From assembly GCA_021234155.1 (NCBI GenBank), contig JAJEKV010000101.1:2833089-2897088 (forward strand): a DNA stretch of 64,000 nt. The letters are read 5' to 3'. This stretch comes from Isoetes taiwanensis (taxonomy: Eukaryota; Streptophyta; Lycopodiopsida; Isoetales; Isoetaceae). Below are positions 1 through 9,803 of the stretch, one piece after another. Numbering within the stretch: the first letter of the stretch is position 1; each line of letters starts with the position of its first letter. The notes under the pieces are model-generated. The model searched no databases, was not told where the DNA came from, and saw only the letters and a program-made list of their open reading frames with translations. Position numbers and translations under genes: made by a program.

Positions 1-490
1 AATCACAAAAAAAGGCTCAAACATGTGCTCTCAAGAATTCTTTGAAGGTTACTGTGTCCAGTCCAGTATGCAGACCAAGAACTGGTTCACATAACCCAGT
101 CATACTTGAAAAATAACAACACAATCAGGTTGATTGTAAATAACTTCAAATTTCAAACACAATACAAATTCAATAGCCTCTATTGGAGAAAATTATTTAA
201 AAGGTAATAGTAGGGATGTTGATGCACATTTTATGGTTTAGTACCAAATAATGTTATGCTATTGTGCTTTGAAAAGTTTTTAAAAATACACCTCGTTTGT
301 TTCATTCATCTCTTTCAATTCCTAAATAGAGACATTACAAATGGTTGGTGTGTTTGCAGCAGAAAATACAAAAAGGAACAAGTACACAAATTTTTGGAAG
401 TAGAACTGTTTTGGAGACCAATTTTGGTCCATAGTATACAAAATATAAAAGGCATTCATTTAGTTAGTTTTTTAGTCCATGCAAACAATG
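1..490. other. Gene-free AT-rich flank
   Basis: No convincing coding frame, tRNA or known repeat is seen here. The open frame around 256-516 has no recognisable motif, and its composition matches the AT-rich surroundings. The stretch lies downstream of the piggyBac-type gene and could hold an untranslated region or intron of it. Confidence 0.4.
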
Positions 491-788
491 ATTTGAGTTG
501 TCTACAAAGTGAATAGAGAGTGAAAAATCAGATTGCATATAGAGTCTGAAAATTTAGCCTTATTGGCAATCTAAACCTGCAATAAAAGGAAAGCATGCCA
601 ATTTTTGAAGCAGACAGAAATAGAACAGCAAAAAGGCTGACTTGAGTTGCCTACAAAGTGGATAGAGAATGAGAAATCGGATTGCATTTAGAGTCCAAAA
701 ATACAGCCTTGTTTGCAATCTAAATCTGCAATGAAAGGAAAGCATGCTAAGTTTTGAAACATGACAGAAATACAACAGCAAAAAGGAT
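491..788. repeat. Two tandem copies of a 149-bp unit
   Basis: The segments 491-639 and 640-788 are diverged direct copies; both contain gagttg.ctacaaagtg near the start and agcaaaaagg near the end. On the minus strand each copy carries a good splice-acceptor-like site, a pyrimidine tract followed by TTGCAG ending at 726 and at 577. A consensus donor lies at 986-981, so the copies may hold alternative 3' exons of the piggyBac-type gene. The peptide such exons would give is short, hydrophobic and featureless, so the exon reading is weak while the tandem duplication is plain. Confidence 0.7.
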
Positions 789-882
789 GGTTTACCTTTG
801 CAAAATGAACGAGCAACCTGCATGCTATCATGCAATTGTAATTTCAGTGCAAGGTCTGCCATGCATCCTGCATTCAAACATT

Positions 883-923
883 CAAAGTATATCACAAAAA
901 AGCTATCAAAGTATATCACAAAA
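883..923. repeat. Short direct repeat, period 24
   Basis: The string caaagtatatcacaaaa occurs at 883 and again at 907, with a shorter related copy (aaagtatatca) near 962. It lies in the putative intron between the consensus donor at 986 and the acceptor-like sites to the left. No function is apparent. Confidence 0.6.
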
Positions 924-982
924 TTCAAAGTATTCAAAGCTATAAAAAACATTCAAACAAGAAAGTATATCAGAAATTACAC

Positions 983-2620
983 TTACCTGCTTGCTCTTTC
1001 AGATTTCCTCATGGCATTGTCCGCTTTCTTGGCATCCTCTTGCAGGGGACTCCACATCTCTGAATGGTATACAACATCACATGCTCCTGGGCAAATATAA
1101 ACCTTACATATTGGACAATAAAACTTTGTTCTTCGTGCACGAGCGGTCTCATGCACAACACCAGCTTCTTTTTCTATAATCCTATTGGCAGCACATACTA
1201 CACATGTTCTATGCTGCCCCTCAGATTTATAGTAAGTAGCATGCCTTGTGGAAGTGTGCAAATAGTTCTCCCTCGTCAAATTGGCTCCATCAAGGTCATT
1301 AGCTATCAATTCTTTCTGTAATAAAGAAAGAAAATCATAATGTGTTACTTCTGGATTCCAATGCTTATAAATAATGTAAGCGTTAGTCAAAACAGAATCG
1401 AGCATTCCCCAAAAGAGAGAATGCCACCATTTCCAAGAAACTTGCTCCCTCTCCAAGCTATAGTTTGAAGCCAAGCACATTTTGTTGTGCACATCACACC
1501 CGGCCTTGTGTTCATTGTATGCTACTGCAATCTCTGGAGCAGCAACCTCTTGACGGTTGCCTCTCTCCACCAAACGCATGACCGTAGACATATCTACACC
1601 GTGCACATTAGAAGCAAACAGAATTGCTTCTTTATCCTGCCATGCACTAACGACAATGCCGGTTTCTTTACTAAATGCAAATTTATTAGTCCCCTTTGGG
1701 ACCTCTTTCTTTTTTCCATCAAATTTCAGCAGCTTTATGGGAAACATTTTGGTCTTATTAGGGTTGATAGTACCTGTACCACCTTGCTTTCTCTTTGATA
1801 ACCATTGGAGCAGCTTGATACTTGTAAAATAACGGTCAAAAAAGACATTATGGCCTGGTGGAAGCTTCTTCACTAGGGCTGATACCGCATGAAATCCCAA
1901 TCCCTCTTCTCGTTTGAGCTTGTCATAGATCTCAAATTGTAGACAATATCCAGAAGCCGAATCACATAAAGTCCAAAGCTGAATACCAAATTTATGAGGC
2001 TTCTTTGGATTGTAAATACGTAAGGGATTCATGGCATTTCTCGATGGAATAATCCTCTCATATACAGTCACCTGTTTACCTGGTGTATACAAGTCAATAA
2101 ACTTTTTGTTCCATTCTTTCTCAACATTCTGAACTTGGAAAATTCTACACTCTCTTGTATTCTTATCATGAGGCCGCAAATGATTGTCTCTCAAGTGAAA
2201 GAATCTTTTAATCTGTTGAGCTCTTTTGAGGGACATAAATCTGCCAAAGTTTGGCCAATTCACTGCTCCAACTTCACCTGATTTCCAATAAGATTGAACT
2301 TTATTGTATGGATTTAGTGCCATGGCCACAATCAGACCCAAAAACCTGAACATGGTACTCACATCGACAGCAGACCAGCTCCTAATATTCTGAAATTTTT
2401 GTCTTGCTTTATTTCTCGCTTCATCTGCATACCTATTAGTTTGACAGATCTGAGACATCAATGTATGTGAGAAGAAGCATGTGAACAACTGAAATGGAGA
2501 CATTCTTTTTGTTCTTGTAGCTGGTCCTCTCTCAAGGTCATAAGAAGGAAGCTTGTGCAGCAAATTATGAGGTAAAGAATCCTCACCAAGGGTCCATGTG
2601 GCAATTGTGGGCTTAGCAAT
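983..2620 (-). pseudogene. piggyBac-type transposase, DDE domain and Cys-rich tail
   Basis: This frame encodes a DDE_Tnp_1_7 (piggyBac/PGBD) domain. It opens with SPFQLFTCFF and TNRYA, then shows RIYNPKKPHKFG, the second acidic site in FFDRYFTS, HGVDMSTVMR, and the third in YNEHKAGCD. It ends with CVVC, YCPIC, YIC and PGAC plus His, like the piggyBac C-terminal zinc-binding domain. In active piggyBac proteins the first catalytic Asp sits in a VDE or IDE motif; here that motif reads TVYER, a single G-to-T change, so transposition activity is unlikely. The frame is open from 2620 but has no ATG near the domain start; the N-terminal half lies in another frame upstream. The stop at 983-985 falls inside a perfect donor (CAG/GTAAGT), so the real protein may continue into another exon. 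It is either a decaying transposon or a relic of a domesticated PGBD-like gene. Confidence 0.85.
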
Positions 2621-3891
2621 TCATCCTCGTCCACATCTTCACGCAATGTTGGACCCTCTCTCTCAAGCTGTAAATCATCTCTTTCATGCAATTCCTCTTC
2701 CTCATCACTGGATATACAATCACCCTCGGGCGTATCTTCTCTCATACCAGAAGTAGATGCCACATTGCTTGCATCCTCTTCACTAATAGATCTTGATCTA
2801 TTAGGGGGTTGTGTTTCAACATCAAAGGATTTACGTGGACGACCACGACCCCTACTACCTTCCTTCTTCAAAGGTTGCAATTTCCTTTTCTTTGGTCTTC
2901 CTCGCTTACGAGTAGTAGCAACAACCTGCTCTTCATCAGATATGTGCTCACCATGTGGCTGATAATCAGCATCCTCGATCACATCCTCCACATCATCAAT
3001 CTCATCTTCAATATCTTGCCCTTCACTCATAGCATCAAGTAACTCTTCTTCTACAATTTTTGGAGGCATTACATTCAAAGGTTCTATGAAAGAAATCTCT
3101 TCAACTATAGTTTTGGAGATAAGAGTTTCTGCTTCAGATTTGGAAGAAAGAGGTGGCGAATTCAATACATCAGAAGGGGCTACAACAAATGGTAGAACTG
3201 GTTTTACAATAATTTGTGGTTCAGGGACGATATTTTCTGGAATTTGAGGAACTGGTTCAATTATATCAGGGCTTTTAGTTACAGGTGTTGAAGGTGTTGA
3301 AGCTTCGGCATGATAAAGAGCATGTTTAGAAGGAGAGAAATGTCTCTGGTCAGAGTATAAGAAACATCTCTGATCATTTGCATCAAAAGCCTCTCTTCTA
3401 TTCTCAAATTTCATAAAGGAAGGAGTAGAAGAAGGCCATTGTATGGTCTTACTTTTTGGAGTGAAGAGGGAACCAATTGGTACATTGTCTTCATCCGGTT
3501 CTTCTTCTTCCAAATCTGTCTCCAAATCTTCAGTAGGCAGCTTCTTCTTCTCATTTGCGTTACTTTTGGAGGGACTTGCACCGAGAATTTCATTGTTCTT
3601 CTCAGATTTTTCAAGGTTTGCATGGCTGTCTTCTGCTTCTGGCACCAAAAATCTCTCTATTTGGCCCCAATTTAACTTTTTATCTCCATTTGCTTCGAAA
3701 TACACCTCAAATAACTTCTTCTTGCTGTCATAAGAACAAATTTTCCCTACAAGAGTCGCTTCTTCTGCAAATTCCAAGTATCTTTCCCTTGCCCATTCTT
3801 CACCAAATTCAAGCGCAGGTACCAAGATCATACGTCCCTCTAAACCCTTGAAAAAAACATCACCATGTAGCCTCTTCTGTTGGTGTTTCAT
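2458..3891 (-). pseudogene. N-terminal half of the piggyBac-type gene: Tudor-like fold, acidic linker, AT-hooks
   Basis: I take the start as the ATG at 3891 (MKHQQKRLHGDVFF); no upstream ATG in frame is better. Residues about 45-90 (LVGKICSYDSKKKLFEVYF then LNWGQIERFLV) have the strand pattern of the plant PTM/DIR17-type Tudor-like domain. A long acidic Ser/Pro-rich linker follows. Then come KRGRPKKRK and RGRGRPRKS, two AT-hook DNA-binding motifs. The frame then runs out of register: the DDE domain lies in a second frame, which is open from 2620, so one small indel near 2600-2620 separates the halves. The layout suggests a chromatin-binding module ahead of a transposase domain. The AT-hooks are clear; the Tudor assignment is by pattern only. 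Repairing the frame would give a protein of roughly 950 residues, longer than typical piggyBac transposases of about 600. Confidence 0.7.
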
Positions 3892-4377
3892 TGCGACCAG
3901 AATCAAGAAAAATGGTGGAGTATAGCTTTAGAAAGAAAGGGAAGATCAGAGATGGGTCGTTCCTCCTCCAAAGCTCTGTTTCACAGAGCCAATTTTGGGG
4001 GAGAAACGGATCTTTTGGGGCTTCTCTCCCATCCGTCGATGAAGTCGACGTGGCGTCCGGGACGCCGTCCGATAAAAAAATGAGGGCTTCATCTTCATTC
4101 GCGCCAATCTAATGATGGCGGTACTTCCTCTTTTTGCTTTTTTGGGAAAAGTTCATAGCTAACTGCGGGAATTATTTTTAACGGACGCATGGAGTTGAGG
4201 GAAAAAAGGGGTAAAATTGCCCAATTTCAAATGATTATAACTTTAGTAATCATTGTCCAAATGTTATGAAATTTTATAGAAGCATTCGAAATCCAGTTGA
4301 GAACCATGTTTAGTTTTTAAAATCCAAAATTGGTATTTACATTATGAGAATTATGGGTTTATGTGCTAGGGGGTCAG
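3892..4377. other. Upstream region of the piggyBac-type gene
   Basis: This is non-coding sequence between the start of the piggyBac-type gene and the palindrome at 4378. It has a GC-rich stretch near 4020-4080 and turns AT-rich beyond 4200. It would hold promoter and 5' leader if the gene was expressed. I could not find a convincing TTAA-flanked terminal inverted repeat pair for a piggyBac element. Confidence 0.35.
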
Positions 4378-4415
4378 GGGGACCAATTCTGGTCCATGGA
4401 TCCAGAATGGTCCCC
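4378..4415. repeat. 38-bp near-palindrome
   Basis: The arms GGGGACCAATTCTGG and CCAGAATGGTCCCC face each other around TCCATGGAT, with single-base bulges. It sits about 25 bp beyond the point where the outer gypsy integrase stops matching its relative at 8600. It may be the end of a foldback element or mark the rearrangement that truncated the gypsy copy. No protein role is implied. Confidence 0.6.
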
Positions 4416-4441
4416 GGGACAACTCTAGTGTTAAAGGTTTT

Positions 4442-6361
4442 TGTCTTAAGACATTTGTCATGCAAGGATTTCTGCAACTGTTGTCCATGAAGAACACGAA
4501 TGTAAGCGTCTCGCCTAAGTTCATCCAATTGTTCCAATTGATAAACCCGTTCCTTGAGGGCAGCAGGTGGATTATGTGCTGTAGCAAGTTGGAAACAGAG
4601 AGTCGAAAGAATATATTCAAAAGGCATGAGAGCTTCTTGACCATAAACTAGTTTGAAAGGAGTGTGGCCAGTAGCAATTTTGAAACTGGTGTTGTAAGCC
4701 CAAAGAACAGTAGGCAACTTGTCTTGCCAATCTGTACGAGAAGCGTCACAAATTTTCTTGAGAACAGTGATGAGAGTTTTGTTGGTGCTTTCAGCCAAGC
4801 CATTTCCTTGAGGATAGTAAGGTGTACTCTTCCTGTGCTGTATGTGAAGATAGTCCGTCAGCTCCTTGACGATATGATTAACAAAATGCACGCCACGATC
4901 ACTAACAAGTTCCGTGGGACAACCAAAACGTGTGATGATGTGCGTGTAGAGAACCTTGGCGGTGCTGGCAGCAGTGTTGTCTGAAAGTGCACAAGCTTCC
5001 GCCCATTTGGTAGCATAATCTGTGATGACCAGAATATAGCGGGCACGGGTGTGCCGCACCGGTGGGTCCATGGGCCCCACAAAGTCCATTCTCCATTTGC
5101 GGAAGGGAAGTGGCGTGGCGACCGGCGTCAATGGAAGAGCGTCACGGGCCGTGGGCTTCCCCACACGCTGACAGACGTCACACGTGCGAGCATAAGCATG
5201 GGCATCTTTGAAGAGCGTGGGCCAGAAGTATCCTGCCAAAAGAATTTTGCGTGCCGTGGCGTCACCACTAAAATGACCACCACCAAGCCCATCATGAGCT
5301 TGTCGAACAATATCGGGCACCTCATGAGGGAGGACACAACGACGGAGGACCATGTCTTTACCGCGTTTGTATAGATGGCCTGCAACCATGGTGTAATCAC
5401 GGACCTCTCTGAGAAACTGACGGCGGCGTGAGCGAAGCTTTTCTGGAGAGAGCGTCGGATCGTCGGGAGGAAGAGCACCAGTGAGAAGATATTGCTGAAA
5501 GTTGTGAAACCAATGGGGCGTGGCCGTGACCAAGAACAATTGAGCGTCTGGAAAGGTATCAGAAACACCCGTGGAGGGATCATCTGTGTGGATGCGCGAA
5601 AGATAATCAGACACCACATGAGACTTGCCTGCCTTATGAACAATTTCAAAAGGAGCGAATTCTTGCAGAAGAAGGACCCAACGAGCAATTCTACCCGTGG
5701 GCGTGGCTTTGTTGATTAAATAAAGAAGAGCTTGATGATCAACAAAGAACTTGATCTGGCTTCCCAACAAATAATGACAGAAACGTTGGACACAGAAGAC
5801 TAAGCCCAAGGCTTCCCGTTCCGTGGCAGAGTAATTGCGCTCAGCAGGATTGAGTTTCCGGCTGGCATAGCGGATGGGTTTATCCGTGTGCTCATCATAG
5901 GCCTGAGAAAGAACAACACCAATGACAAAAGCAGAGACATCAACATGAACGTGGAAGGGCTTGTCCCATTGAGGAGGAACAAGTACCGGGGCCTGAGTAA
6001 GTAACAGCTTCAACTTTTGAAAAGCAGTTTCCGCTTGGGGATTCCAACCCCAAGTGGATTCATCACCCGTGAGTTTATGAATGGGATCAGCTATAGCTGC
6101 AAGTCCAGGGATGAAGGTGGAATAGTAATTAACCTTACCCAGAAAGGAACATGTCTCTTTGATATTGGAGGGTGCTTGAGCCTTCAGTACACAACTTATT
6201 TTAGCAGGATCCATGGTGATGCCATCTTTACTTACCACATGACCCAAAAGAACGCCTGAGGTGACACAGAAAGTGCACTTCTCAGGGTTGAGACTAATGC
6301 CAGATTCATCACATTTTTGAAAGACAAGCTCTAACTTCTCCAAGTGATCATCCATGGAGCT
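4442..6361 (-). pseudogene. pol: Outer gypsy pol, 3' half: end of RT, RNase H, integrase
   Basis: The frame begins right after the RT catalytic motif (MDDHLEKLELVF) and runs through the RT thumb, then RNase H (VDVSAFVIGVVLSQ, ATEREALGLVF, FVDHQALLYL, DYLSRI). The integrase follows with its H2C2 zinc site (HxxxH ... CDVCQ) and core. The core shows MDFVGP, ITDYATKWAEA, VSDRGVHFVN and the catalytic Glu in PQGNGLAES. These are the D, D, E residues of retroviral-type integrase. The frame is uninterrupted for about 640 residues. After KSLHDKCLKTKTF it leaves the alignment with the inner copy and reads unrelated sequence, so the integrase C-terminus is lost. It has no promoter of its own and its 5' half lies at 13.4-17.0 kb. 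Confidence 0.93.
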
Positions 6362-6366
6362 GTAGG
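6362..6366. repeat. Left target-site duplication (GTAGG)
   Basis: GTAGG directly precedes the left LTR and recurs directly after the right LTR at 13391-13395. Five bases is the usual duplication made by Ty3/gypsy integrase. It shows that the inner element is a single intact insertion. Confidence 0.95.
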
Positions 6367-6946
6367 TGTTAGTCCTGTGCCTCCTGGTACAAGACTATTC
6401 ATGCATACGACGGACCAGGTCAGGTCCAAGGATCCACAGTTAGGCACGGGTCAGTCGTCAAACGCCCAGCAGAAGACCAAGCAGTCAAAGCCTGGGTCTG
6501 CTACCAAGAGGCGCCGCTCAGACAAGTGACGGCCCGTCACCGCCCGCGTCAGCGTCAGCGTGATTTCAGGCTTTTCAAGAGGCACCGCCAGCATTCCTGC
6601 AAATCAGGCCTCCTTCCAGGAGTCGGCACCGAAATCAGTCAGAGTGTCTATATTGGGCCAAAGGCCATTGTACTATATATATGAGTAGAGCTAGCACATG
6701 AGTTTTTTTAGATGAGTTTTGAGTCTTGTCTCACTTCAGTTTTCTCTCGGTTTCGAGAACTCATGTTTCATCATCATTGATATCAAGGAAGCTTATCATT
6801 GTTGTCTCATTGTTCTTTGTTTTCTTTCCCCTTTCCTTTGTTTTCTTGCAAATCCCGCGTGATATAGTCCCCGGATCCTCCTGTTAGATCCAAGGGTCCT
6901 CACAGAGGGCTGTCTTGCAGGAGTTCCCGAACCCAGACCCCAAACA
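6367..6946 (+). repeat. 5' LTR of the inner element
   Basis: The 580-bp LTR runs from TGTTAGTC to CCCAAACA. A TATA box (CTATATATATGAG, about 6673) would drive the element's transcript. Downstream is a T/C-rich leader. The GC-rich patch near 6500-6560 differs from the right LTR. Confidence 0.95.
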
Positions 6947-6947
6947 C

Positions 6948-6965
6948 TGTCGCCGCTGCCGGGTC
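6948..6965 (+). other. Primer-binding site, tRNA-Asp-like
   Basis: TGTCGCCGCTGCCGGGTC starts one base after the LTR. It matches 14 of 18 positions of the site complementary to tRNA-Asp used by Athila-type gypsy elements (TGGCGCCGTTGCCGGGGA, from memory of the family). The second position pair (GT for GG) is unusual. The location makes the call likely. Confidence 0.6.
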
Positions 6966-6993
6966 TGATTCGATTTTCCCTTTTTCTGTCGCC

Positions 6994-8165
6994 ATGTCTG
7001 CCCGAAACTTCACGCCAGAAGAACTCCTTTCCCAGACGGCGTCTCGCTTGGAGCGCCATCATCGAAGGGAAGCTGTTCGCGACATGTATGGATCTGCTTA
7101 TGACATTGAGGGAGGCCACATTCGGTCTAGGGCTCAGTCGGCGCCACCCACCCCTCGTGTCATGTCTCGTCCCAGTTCCCCGCCTCAAGCGTGCAAACAT
7201 TGCTCACAGCCTCAGTCACCTCATCATTATCAGGAGCCCTATCAGGCTCAACCTTCTCAACCTTATTTTCATACCCCCGAACATGCCTACATCCATCCTT
7301 CTTCTGGCCATACGCCTCTGCCTTCACAACCATCATCTCCTCCGGGTGGACAGGGATATCCACATGTCTCTTTTGCTCGTCCCCAGGAATTTCCCTTCCC
7401 TACATTTTCCACCGCTCTTCCTGTTTACAACCTTACCGACCTCAAAACCAATGATCACGTACCTCCAGTACCTCCCCCTCAGTCACCCCTTCATCAGGGT
7501 CTTTCCGGCACCATGCCACCTCCAACTCCACCTCAATATAATCCCTATCCCGTTCCTGTCCAGCCAAGCACTTTCACCTCTACCTTTCAGACCCTTAAGC
7601 TGACTTATCCAACCTTTGGCAACACGAAAGGCAAACCATTAGACCAAAGTGCTCAGGCCCACATGGAAGAATTTGAGGCTCTGGCTGTTCTAAATGGTCA
7701 TGCACAACCTCAACTGAAATTCCATATCTTTTCCACCACACTGCGTGGCTCTCCTCACCAATGGCTTATGTCCAATAAAAGCCACTGGAAACAAGATTGG
7801 TCAGAAATGAAAACTGCTTTTCTTTCTCACTATGGAACCACGGATGATGATCAACTTCATCTCAAGCAACTCAATGACCTTCAACAAGAGCCCACGGAGT
7901 CCGCCAGGGATTTTGCGGATCGACTTCACATCCCTTTCGGCAAACTCAAAGAGTAGAACCGCGAGCGGATCTTGGTCTGGTTTCTTTAAGGACTTCTTCC
8001 AGCTATCCGACTCATGACTGAATACCTGCGCCCGAAGACTTTGGAGCAGGCTATCGACCTTGTCAATCACTCCGTCAATGTTTCCTCCCGTGGCGTGGTT
8101 CTTCAGGAGCTCCCTTTCATTCCACCAGTCATGGTTCCACATACTGCTGTCCATCCATTTTATCA
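6994..8165 (+). pseudogene. gag: Inner gypsy gag
   Basis: The ATG at 6994 begins MSARNFTPEELL. A Pro/Gln-rich N-terminal half follows, with a CKHCSQPQSP motif shared with the outer copy. Then comes the Retrotrans_gag core (KLTYPTFGNTKGKPLDQSA, HMEEFEALAVLNGH, SARDFADRLH). The frame stops at 7956 after 320 residues. The next 200 bp still encode gag (MTEYLRPKTLEQAIDLVNH) in a shifted frame with further stops. The zinc knuckles present in the outer gag are gone because of the deletion that joins this gene to integrase. It probably made a truncated capsid protein at best. Confidence 0.85.
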
Positions 8166-8863
8166 ATCATACCATAAAGGAGCTAACGGATTATCTACTG
8201 ATCCATCATCACAAGAGCACACCTTACTATCCTCAAGGGAACGGTTTGGCTGAAAGCACCAACAAAACTCTGGTCACAATTCTCAAGAAACTTTGTGACG
8301 CTTCTCGCACTGACTGGCAAAACAAGCTTCCTACTGTTCTTTGGGCTTACAATACTTGTTTCAAAATAGCTACTGGTCACACTCCTTTCAAATTGGTTTA
8401 TGGTCAAGAAGCTCTAATGCCCTTTGAATACATTCTTCCAACTCTCTGTTTTCAACTAGCTACAGCCCATAATCTGCCTGCTGCACTCAAAGAAAGGGTT
8501 TATCAGTTGGAACAGTTGGATGAACTTAGGCGTGATGCTTATATTCGTGTTCTTCATGGACAACGGTTGCAGAAATCATTGCATGACAAAAGACTTAAGA
8601 CAAAAAGATTCAAAGAAGGCGATTTGGTTCTTCTTTATGATTCTCGTTACAAAAATTTTCCGGGCAAGTTAAAGTTTCGCTGGCTTGGCCCTTATCAAAT
8701 TGTTCAAGTGGTACAACCCAGCGTTTTCAAGCTGGCTGAATTAGATGGAACTCCATTACCTACACTAGTTAATGGCTTTTGCCTCAAACCATTTCATACA
8801 ACAGAAAGTGACAATCATACAACAGCTGCTGTTCAAGACAAAGACACAACAGATAGTGACTAA
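8166..8863 (+). pseudogene. pol: Inner gypsy integrase, C-terminal third
   Basis: From about 8166 the sequence encodes INHTIKELTDYL, then PYYPQGNGLAES with the third catalytic residue of integrase, and continues to a complete C-terminus. It includes KEGDLVLLYDSRY and FRWLGPYQIVQVV, the GPF/Y-type module that closes Ty3/gypsy integrases. No chromodomain follows. The open frame reaches back to 8060, but its first 35 residues are gag DNA read out of frame. The first two catalytic Asp residues are deleted, so the protein cannot integrate DNA. The junction lies in a shared catttt(g/a)t(t/c)aatcat string, suggesting microhomology or template switching. Confidence 0.88.
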
Positions 8864-9003
8864 CTAGCGGCATATTTATATTATATAGGTGGAATTTTTT
8901 TACAAAATGTGGGCAGAGCCCATCTATTTCCGCTATGGGCAGCGCCCTATTTACAAAAACGGGCTCAGAGCCCTATCCACTAAGTCCTAAGGAGAAAACT
9001 CCT

Positions 9004-9270
9004 CTACTCCGGGTTGGGAGCAGAGGTGATACGCAGGATGTGGTAGTAATTCTGCTCCGGATCCCAGCGCAGGTGAATCACCACCTCCATCCCGTTGGTA
9101 AGGGGGTCGGGATGCTCAGCCATCCCGGCACACCACCCGTCCATGGCAATGCCACGATTGTGGCACCGCCAGAGGTCCAGGCAGTCCATTTTACAAGTAA
9201 TCCACTCCAGACAGTTGGAAGGCATAGTGCACTTATCGTGCAGACCAGCAGCAGACATACTGAGCGCCAT
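9004..9270 (-). CDS. Antisense 88-residue Cys-rich ORF in the extra region
   Basis: An ATG-started frame on the minus strand encodes a small protein with a spaced Cys/His pattern (CTMPSNCLEW, CKMDCLDLWRCH, DGWCAG) ending in VVIHLRWDPEQNYYHIL. A TATA box (CTATATAAG, about 9301-9309) stands some 30-40 bp upstream of the start in the same orientation, a normal core-promoter distance. Extra ORFs in sense or antisense orientation are known from Tat-type plant elements; this one is unidentified. The composition looks coding rather than a mirror of the plus strand, which has no competing long gene here. It could be a captured host gene or an element-encoded regulator. Confidence 0.5.
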   Translation of the reverse strand: MALSMSAAGLHDKCTMPSNCLEWITCKMDCLDLWRCHNRGIAMDGWCAGMAEHPDPLTNGMEVVIHLRWDPEQNYYHILRITSAPNPE

Positions 9271-9300
9271 CGGATGTATCCGCTTCGCTCCCTGTTCGTC

Positions 9301-9309
9301 TTATATAGC
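9301..9309 (-). promoter_or_regulatory. TATA box for the antisense ORF
   Basis: On the minus strand GGCTATATAAGACG precedes the ATG at 9270 by about 30-40 bases. The position and sequence fit an RNA polymerase II TATA element. Expression is not demonstrated. Confidence 0.5.
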
Positions 9310-9803
9310 CAACCGAGGACCTTCCTGTCGACGTGGACCAATCAGAAAATTTGCCAACGTGTTTGCAATGCAAGGCTGTTTCTAAATGGGGAATCTTTTC
9401 TCCCGCCGCATATCTAGCCATGGTACCTTCTGACACCTTCGTTTTAATGATATCTCACTTCGAGTTGCCAGCATTCAATGCCATTCCTTCTTTTCACGCC
9501 CGTCGAACATTAATGTGCGTCCTTTCGCCAGCTGTCACATCCGATCATTCTCTTACGTCTCATCACCACCGTTCACTGCTTCTCCCTTTACTGTTTGGGG
9601 ACTTAGCCAAAATTTTGCCTCTCAATCGCCTACTTCGCATCTGTCGCCACCTGGCATCATCAACGGTTGCCGGTTCGCCCTCATCATGCCCCTTCGCCTA
9701 CACTTGCGCGCCCTAAAACCTTTTCGTCTATCTGCGCCTTCGTCTTCTGTTCTCTGCTCTCCGCCTCCTCCAGACAGTTCCTTCTGTTCCGACGCTCTTC
9801 GCC

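Noticed and set aside
560-952. Protein-coding gene on the minus strand
   Set aside because: The frame runs through the 149-bp tandem repeat, is hydrophobic by composition and has no motif; at most it could be a 3' exon.
983-4200. Intact piggyBac transposon with TTAA-flanked terminal repeats
   Set aside because: TTAA sites occur on both sides, but I found no matching inverted terminal sequences.
8640-8863. Chromodomain at the integrase C-terminus
   Set aside because: The tail after the GPY-type module is short and has no chromodomain aromatic pattern.
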